Translations under genes and position numbers: made by a program
NCBI GenBank assembly: GCA_027047745.1
Contig: JALTUB010000354.1
Location: 1 to 11,263, forward strand
Direction of reading: 5' to 3'
Source of the DNA: Sulfurimonas sp.
GTDB lineage: Bacteria; Campylobacterota; Campylobacteria; Campylobacterales; Sulfurimonadaceae
DNA: 11,263 nucleotides
The notes under the pieces: generated by a model
What the model was told of the DNA's origin: nothing
Database searches by the model: none
What the model saw: the letters and a program-made list of their open reading frames with translations, nothing else
Shown here: in pieces, positions 7,155 to 11,263 of the stretch
How positions within the stretch are numbered: the first letter of the stretch is position 1
Layout of the letters: every line of letters starts with the position of its first letter

Positions 7155-8720
7155 TTACCCCTCAATCCCAAACCAAAATTTATAGTTCTTACTTTTACCA
7201 ATTTTTTTATCAAGTAAATCATAAATACCATGTGTTCCTAAAATAGCTGTAAGCATAGATGCCAAAATACCAATACTCATAGTAATAGCAAAACCTTTAA
7301 TAGCACCTGTACCATATATATAAAGTACCACAGCAGCTATAAGCGTCGTAATATTCGCATCTAAAATAGCACTCATAGCATTTGAGTAACCATCTTCAAT
7401 GGCTTTATGCATCGACTTGCCCTCGTAAATAAGTTCACGAATACGCTCGGAGATAATAACATTGGAATCAACTGCCATACCAACAGTAAGAACAATACCT
7501 GCCATACCAGGGAGTGTTAAAGTCGCACCAAAGAGGCTCATAATAGCTAAAAGCAAAAAGAGATTTGCAATCAAAGCAATATTTGCAATCAGTCCTGCCA
7601 TACGATAATACACAAGCATAAAAATTATAACTAAAATAAAACCACCAGCAAGTGCTATCATAGATTCTCTAATACTATCAGCACCTAAACTTGGTCCTAC
7701 CGAACGCTGTCCCATCATATAAACAGGGGCAAGCAATGCTCCTGAACGAAGAGCAATAGCTAAATCTTTTGCTCCTAAAACAGTATAGTTTCCAGAAATT
7801 TGTCCTGAACCACCACCAATTCGTTCATTAATATTTGGAGCAGAAAAAACTTTACCATCAAGAACAATTGCAAGTCGTTTACCTACATTTTTACCAGTAA
7901 AGTCACCAAAAATATCTGCACCTTCTGAATTGAGTTTAAAGTCAATTACAGGCTTATTGTTTTTGTTAAAACCAACATTTGCACCTGTAAGCATACTTCC
8001 ATCTAAAATAGGAATCTCATGAACAAGATACTTCACTTTAGGATGTTTTGCATCAGGTAAAATCACATCACCATACTCAGCAGCATCTGCAGGGCTCATG
8101 TTGTAAACTCTTGCATCTCTTGCTTCATCAACTGCCATAAGTTCCAGTTTTGCAGAACGAGAGATAAGTTTTCTTGCGCGTTTTTCTTCTGCTTGTGTTT
8201 TTATACCAGCAAGTTCTACAACAATCTGATTTTTTCCCTGTTTTGTAACATGTGGTTCTGAGAGTCCAAATTGGTCAAGTCTATTTCTAATCGTTTCAAT
8301 AGCTTGATTAATAGCCATTTTCTTTATCTTTTTAATCTCTTTAGGAAGAAAAGAGAGTTCAAATTTAGAACCATTTTGTACAACTTTTGCACCTTCTATT
8401 TTTGATAAAAATGATTGAAATGAGCTAACATCATCACTATCAAGCACTTCAAAACTTACACTTGTTGCAGTAAATTTTAAGTTGTCTATAAGAATATCTT
8501 TACGATCTGCATAATGTTTAACGCTTGCTGTAATAGACTTTATACGAGATTTTACTGCTTCATCAGTTTTCACACCCAAAAGCATATGTAAACCACCTTG
8601 TAAATCAAGACCTAGTGTTATTTTTTTGCCATCTTTTGTTTGAAAAAGTGAAGGCATAGAAAATAAAACCCCAAAAACTATCGCAAATGCGAATATTACT
8701 ATGCGATAATTAAGCTTCAT
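7155..8720 (-). CDS. secD: Protein translocase subunit SecD
   Basis: SecD partners SecF in late-stage protein export. Using the start MKLNYRIVIF the protein has 521 residues. It has a first transmembrane helix at about 5-25, LGLDLQGG (36-43), a P1 domain with FGLSEPHV (151-158), and RSGALLAPV (325-333). Five helices follow from about 352 to 500. The fourth-motif GMAVDSN (414-420) has the conserved Asp418, followed by ERIRE (425-429). The open frame extends upstream to an ATG at 8726 and a TTG at 8738. I prefer the ATG at 8718-8720: MKLNYR is the usual SecD opening, and AAAGAAG lies 7 bases before it. That start overlaps the yajC end by 11 bases; the TTG would overlap it by 29. Separate SecD and SecF genes, rather than a fusion, are normal here. 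Confidence 0.95.
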   Translation of the reverse strand: MKLNYRIVIFAFAIVFGVLFSMPSLFQTKDGKKITLGLDLQGGLHMLLGVKTDEAVKSRIKSITASVKHYADRKDILIDNLKFTATSVSFEVLDSDDVSSFQSFLSKIEGAKVVQNGSKFELSFLPKEIKKIKKMAINQAIETIRNRLDQFGLSEPHVTKQGKNQIVVELAGIKTQAEEKRARKLISRSAKLELMAVDEARDARVYNMSPADAAEYGDVILPDAKHPKVKYLVHEIPILDGSMLTGANVGFNKNNKPVIDFKLNSEGADIFGDFTGKNVGKRLAIVLDGKVFSAPNINERIGGGSGQISGNYTVLGAKDLAIALRSGALLAPVYMMGQRSVGPSLGADSIRESMIALAGGFILVIIFMLVYYRMAGLIANIALIANLFLLLAIMSLFGATLTLPGMAGIVLTVGMAVDSNVIISERIRELIYEGKSMHKAIEDGYSNAMSAILDANITTLIAAVVLYIYGTGAIKGFAITMSIGILASMLTAILGTHGIYDLLDKKIGKSKNYKFWFGIEG

Positions 8721-8976
8721 CCTCATACTTCTTTGCAATAGATTGTCTAGTTATTCTAACTGTAGTGTCATCATTTATCTTAACACTTAAAAAATGTTCT
8801 TCTACTTTGTGAACAACAACTATAAAACCACCAGTAGTGATAAGTTTATCACCTTTTTTAAGTGCTTCTAACATATCTTTTTTAGCCTTAGCTTCTTTTT
8901 GTTGTGGACGGATAATCACAAAATACATGATTGCGATTAAAAATACAAATGGTAGTAATTGAGAAATAATTTGCAT
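8710..8976 (-). CDS. yajC: Preprotein translocase subunit YajC
   Basis: YajC is a small inner-membrane partner of SecD-SecF and of the SecYEG-YidC holotranslocon. The 88-residue protein has one transmembrane helix at about 4-22, then the family signature IRPQQKEAK (22-30). A basic cytoplasmic region follows, with LKKGDKLITTGGF (39-51) and a small beta-rich C-terminal part. Length is typical. It is the first gene of the leftward operon. An AAGGA lies 9 bases before the ATG, a slightly long spacing, and a TATAAT promoter element lies about 35 bases upstream. Its last codons overlap the start of secD in another frame, so the two are probably translationally coupled. Confidence 0.95.
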   Translation of the reverse strand: MQIISQLLPFVFLIAIMYFVIIRPQQKEAKAKKDMLEALKKGDKLITTGGFIVVVHKVEEHFLSVKINDDTTVRITRQSIAKKYEDEA

Positions 8977-9010
8977 ACTCTTTTTTCCTTAGATTAATAA
9001 AATTTTGGCG

Positions 9011-9016
9011 ATTATA
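9011..9016 (-). promoter_or_regulatory. Candidate -10 element of the yajC-secDF-leuS-folC operon promoter
   Basis: On the minus strand these bases read TATAAT, preceded by TTG, a perfect vegetative -10 hexamer. A start site about 7 bases downstream would give a leader of roughly 28 bases before the yajC ATG. No good -35 is visible 17 bases upstream (GCAGAG), which is common in Campylobacterota sigma-70 promoters. No other spacer in the leftward gene train is long enough for a comparable intergenic promoter, so this site may drive all nine genes. Confidence 0.6.
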
Positions 9017-9023
9017 CAAGAAA

Positions 9024-9029
9024 TATACT
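9024..9029 (+). promoter_or_regulatory. Candidate -10 element of the lnt promoter
   Basis: TATACT on the plus strand lies 22 bases before the lnt ATG, so the mRNA leader would be only about 15 bases. No convincing -35 is present; TTGGCG at 9005-9010 is only 13 bases away, which is too close. The element sits about 7 bases from the opposing -10 at 9011-9016, so the two divergent promoters share one polymerase-binding region. Confidence 0.45.
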
Positions 9030-9051
9030 AATACTCTGCTAAAATTTCAGT

Positions 9052-10257
9052 ATGAATAAAACTATACAAACAATTTTACTTGGGATTTTAACTGCTTTAC
9101 TCTTTAGTGCTTTTATATATTTTGCACAGTATAACCTAACAAACAAGCTTGTAAACACTATCTTTGGGCTTAGTGCTTTAGGACTATTTTTATACATACC
9201 TAAACGAAGCGTACTTGTAGCTGGGTTTTTTATAGGTCTATTGTGGTTTTACTGGATAGGATATAGTTTTAAATACCAAGGTGTTGGGTACATGACACCT
9301 ATTATCACTTTTAGTTTTGGTATCATCTATCTGCTTTTTTTCTCTCCTTTATATTTTACAAACAAGGCATATCTTAGAGCTATTTTTCTTTTTATACTTA
9401 GTTTTATACAACCTTTTGACTGGAATTGGCTACAGATAGAACTTATCTTTGTAGATAGTTATATCGGTGTTTATAAGTATCAGTTGATAGCTGTTTTACT
9501 AGCTCTTAGCCTTCCATCTTTGTTAAACAAAAAGTTAAGATACATTCCCCTACTTCTACTTTTTATCGCCTTTAACTATGGTTACCCACCACAAAAAGAT
9601 GCTCCACTAAAGATAAAACTTGTTCAGACTCACATAAAACAAGAAGATAAGTGGAAAAGAGAGAACTTATATCCAACTGTAGAGATGATATTTAAGGAGA
9701 TAAACAAAGCTAAAGATGAAGGCTATGACTTGGTAGTTTTACCAGAGTCCGTTTTTCCTATCTTCATGAACAGAAACAAACTTCTACTAAACAGACTTTT
9801 AGAACTCTCAAAAGATATAAATATCATAGCAGGTTCACTACTCATTGAAAACTCTATGCACTATAATGTTGCTTATCTTTTCACTCATGGAAGATACAAA
9901 ATAGCAAAAAAACTTGTTTTAGTCCCTTTTGGAGAGTATATCCCACTTCCAAAATTTGCACAAAAATTTATAAACGATACTTTTTTTAGTGGAGCAAGTG
10001 ACTTTGTAACTGCCGATAAACCTACTGACTTCATCATAGATGGTGTAAAGTTTAGAAATGCCATCTGTTATGAAGCAACTTGCCAAGAGATATACGACGG
10101 TGATGTTAGTTATGTCATAGCCATAAGTAACAATGCATGGTTCGCTCCATCCATAGAACCAACACTACAAAATCTACTTATGAAATACTATGCTCGTAAA
10201 AATGGTGTAACTATCTATCACTCTGCTAACTATAAAGGAACTGGAATAATCAAATAG
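9052..10257 (+). CDS. lnt: Apolipoprotein N-acyltransferase
   Basis: Lnt adds the third acyl chain to the N-terminal cysteine of lipoproteins in the inner membrane. The 401-residue protein has an N-terminal membrane region (helices between about 7 and 175) followed by a nitrilase-fold domain. The catalytic triad is visible: Glu232 in LVVLPES, Lys287 in the stretch before LVPFGEYIP, and Cys339 in NAICYE. The accessory glutamate is Glu295 in PFGE. SNNAWF (359-364) is the conserved loop after the cysteine. The C-terminus ends soon after YHSANYKGTGIIK and lacks the final membrane helix and tail of the 512-residue E. coli enzyme. Three stops in a row (TAG TAA TAA) close the frame, and I see no continuation in another frame, so this looks like a natural short end. 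It is divergent from yajC, as I recall for C. jejuni. Confidence 0.93.
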   Translation: MNKTIQTILLGILTALLFSAFIYFAQYNLTNKLVNTIFGLSALGLFLYIPKRSVLVAGFFIGLLWFYWIGYSFKYQGVGYMTPIITFSFGIIYLLFFSPLYFTNKAYLRAIFLFILSFIQPFDWNWLQIELIFVDSYIGVYKYQLIAVLLALSLPSLLNKKLRYIPLLLLFIAFNYGYPPQKDAPLKIKLVQTHIKQEDKWKRENLYPTVEMIFKEINKAKDEGYDLVVLPESVFPIFMNRNKLLLNRLLELSKDINIIAGSLLIENSMHYNVAYLFTHGRYKIAKKLVLVPFGEYIPLPKFAQKFINDTFFSGASDFVTADKPTDFIIDGVKFRNAICYEATCQEIYDGDVSYVIAISNNAWFAPSIEPTLQNLLMKYYARKNGVTIYHSANYKGTGIIK

Positions 10258-10271
10258 TAATAAAATTTGAG

Positions 10272-10277
10272 TATAAT
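10272..10277 (+). promoter_or_regulatory. Candidate -10 element of a ppk1 promoter
   Basis: TATAAT lies 28 bases before the ppk1 ATG, in the 48-base spacer after lnt. A start about 7 bases downstream would leave a leader of roughly 22 bases carrying the AGG binding site at 10296-10298. No clear -35 is seen. The site would let ppk1 be transcribed independently of lnt, although no terminator separates the two and read-through is likely. Confidence 0.5.
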
Positions 10278-10305
10278 AAGACAAATAAAACTCTTAGGTA
10301 TATAA

Positions 10306-11263
10306 ATGCTAAATCTCAAAAACCCAAATCTTTACAACAACCGTGAACTCTCTTGGCTTCAGTTTAATACCCGTGTCTTAAAACAGGCTCAAGACGAGTC
10401 ACTTCCACTTTTAGAAAGACTGAAGTTTTTAGCGATTTATGGCACTAACTTAGATGAATTTTATATGATTCGTGTAGCTGGGCTTAAAAAACTTTTTGCG
10501 GCTGGTATCATAGTCTCTGGGGCTGATAGACTTACACCTTTGCAACAGCTCAAAGAGATAAGAAAATACCTTCATCAAGAACAACAAGTTATAGAATATA
10601 CAAGAACAGAGATTTTAAAAAAACTTTCACCTCAGGGTATTAGTGTAAATTCATACGATGAAGTAAATCAAACACAAAAGCACTCTCTAAATAGATTTTT
10701 CAATGAGAATATTTATCCTGTTATCATCCCCATAGCAGTTGATGCCACTCACCCTTTCCCACATCTAAACAATCTTAGCTTTGGACTTATCGTAAAACTT
10801 AAAGATAAGGATGATGAGAATATAGATAGATTTGGACTCATTCGTGTACCTCGTGTTTTAGATAGATTTGTAGAACTTGACAACAGCACTTATATCCCTA
10901 TAGAGAGTGTAGTTGCCCAACATGTAGAAGATCTATTTCCAGGTTATGAGCTTATAAAATACGCTGCTTTTAGAGTGACGAGAAATGCAGATATTGCCAT
11001 AGAAGAGGAAGAAGCTGATGACTTTATGGAGATACTTGAAGAGGGTCTCAAACTTCGCCGTAAGGGTGAAATGGTTAGACTAGAAGTTGGCTCAAATGCA
11101 GATGATGAGATTATAAACTTTATCAACAGACATGTTAATGTTTACAAGGATGATATTTATAAATTTCATACTTTTTTAAACCTTTCTAGTTTATGGCAAA
11201 TCGTTACAAATAAGGAATTTGCACATCTTTTATCACCATCTTTTAAACCAAAAACTTTGCCAC
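10306..11263 (+). CDS. ppk1: Polyphosphate kinase 1, N-terminal part (cut by the right edge)
   Basis: PPK1 reversibly polymerises the terminal phosphate of ATP into polyphosphate. The frame is open from the ATG to the end of the window (319 codons), against a family length of about 690 residues. The N-terminal domain is diagnostic: NRELSWLQFN (12-21), PLLERLKFLAI (34-44) and TNLDEFYMIRVAGL (47-60). The asparagine of NLDEF corresponds to the adenine-contacting Asn45 of E. coli PPK. YPVIIPIAVDATHPFPHL (about 137-154) marks entry to the head domain, and RLEV near 258 also fits. The catalytic histidines lie beyond the window. The start is chosen by the AGG 7 bases upstream and by the conserved opening. 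A small leftward open frame at 10944-11126 is a shadow of this gene. Confidence 0.95.
   Translation, partial: MLNLKNPNLYNNRELSWLQFNTRVLKQAQDESLPLLERLKFLAIYGTNLDEFYMIRVAGLKKLFAAGIIVSGADRLTPLQQLKEIRKYLHQEQQVIEYTRTEILKKLSPQGISVNSYDEVNQTQKHSLNRFFNENIYPVIIPIAVDATHPFPHLNNLSFGLIVKLKDKDDENIDRFGLIRVPRVLDRFVELDNSTYIPIESVVAQHVEDLFPGYELIKYAAFRVTRNADIAIEEEEADDFMEILEEGLKLRRKGEMVRLEVGSNADDEIINFINRHVNVYKDDIYKFHTFLNLSSLWQIVTNKEFAHLLSPSFKPKTLP

Noticed and set aside
9005..9010. TTGGCG as a -35 box for the lnt promoter
   Set aside because: The spacer to TATACT is only 13 bases, too short for a sigma-70 promoter.
10258..10305. Possible terminator between lnt and ppk1
   Set aside because: The 48-base spacer is AT-rich but holds no GC-rich inverted repeat with a T-run. 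The most evident signal there is a promoter-like TATAAT.
10199..10305. Frameshift truncating lnt
   Set aside because: No other frame after the stop continues with Lnt-like residues, and three tandem in-frame stops suggest a settled natural end.
10944..11126. A 60-codon minus-strand open frame rich in serine
   Set aside because: It is antisense to the clearly conserved ppk1 frame, which is open across the whole stretch. The serine-rich composition reflects complemented acidic codons.
1..11263. Mobile element, CRISPR array, phage or toxin-antitoxin content
   Set aside because: Every stretch is accounted for by housekeeping genes in an order I recall from related genera. I saw no direct or inverted repeats of useful length, no integrase or transposase motifs, and no tRNA.

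Overview
The window is a gene-dense, AT-rich stretch of a bacterial chromosome. It most resembles a member of the Campylobacterota, and Sulfurimonas or a close relative is my best guess. The reasons are the gene order (yajC-secD-secF-small membrane protein-leuS-lptE-...-folC-M23 peptidase, with lnt divergent from yajC), the low GC, and promoters with a clear TATAAT-like -10 but no obvious -35. The order closely follows what I recall of the Helicobacter pylori HP1543-HP1551 and Campylobacter jejuni Cj1087c-Cj1095 regions. That comparison is from memory and was not searched.

Layout. Nine genes run leftward from a promoter near 9011 to past the left edge: yajC, secD, secF, a four-helix membrane protein, leuS, an LptE-like lipoprotein, a GGDEF diguanylate cyclase, folC, and the first 57 codons of a membrane-anchored protein that is probably a Csd1/Csd2-type M23 peptidase. 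Junctions range from an 11-base overlap to an 8-base gap, and several ribosome binding sites lie inside the last codons of the upstream gene. This looks like one translationally coupled operon. Two genes run rightward from the same 75-base intergenic region: lnt, then ppk1, which is cut by the right edge. ppk1 has its own candidate promoter.

How the genes fit together. Most are envelope-biogenesis functions: YajC-SecD-SecF drive late protein export, the LptE-like lipoprotein belongs to LPS delivery, Lnt finishes lipoprotein acylation, and the partial gene probably trims peptidoglycan. Leucyl-tRNA synthetase and FolC are housekeeping passengers. PPK1 makes polyphosphate. The gene that does not fit is the GGDEF enzyme between lptE and folC: a soluble c-di-GMP synthase with an intact inhibitory site and a roughly 350-residue helical N-terminal region I do not recognise.

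No RNA genes, mobile elements, CRISPR arrays, long repeats or clear terminators were seen, and no gene-free stretch exceeds 75 bases. I found no wholly new system. The main points of interest are the GGDEF insertion, the uncharacterised SecF-linked membrane protein, and two edge genes (1-172 and 10306-11263) that are easily missed because they are incomplete.
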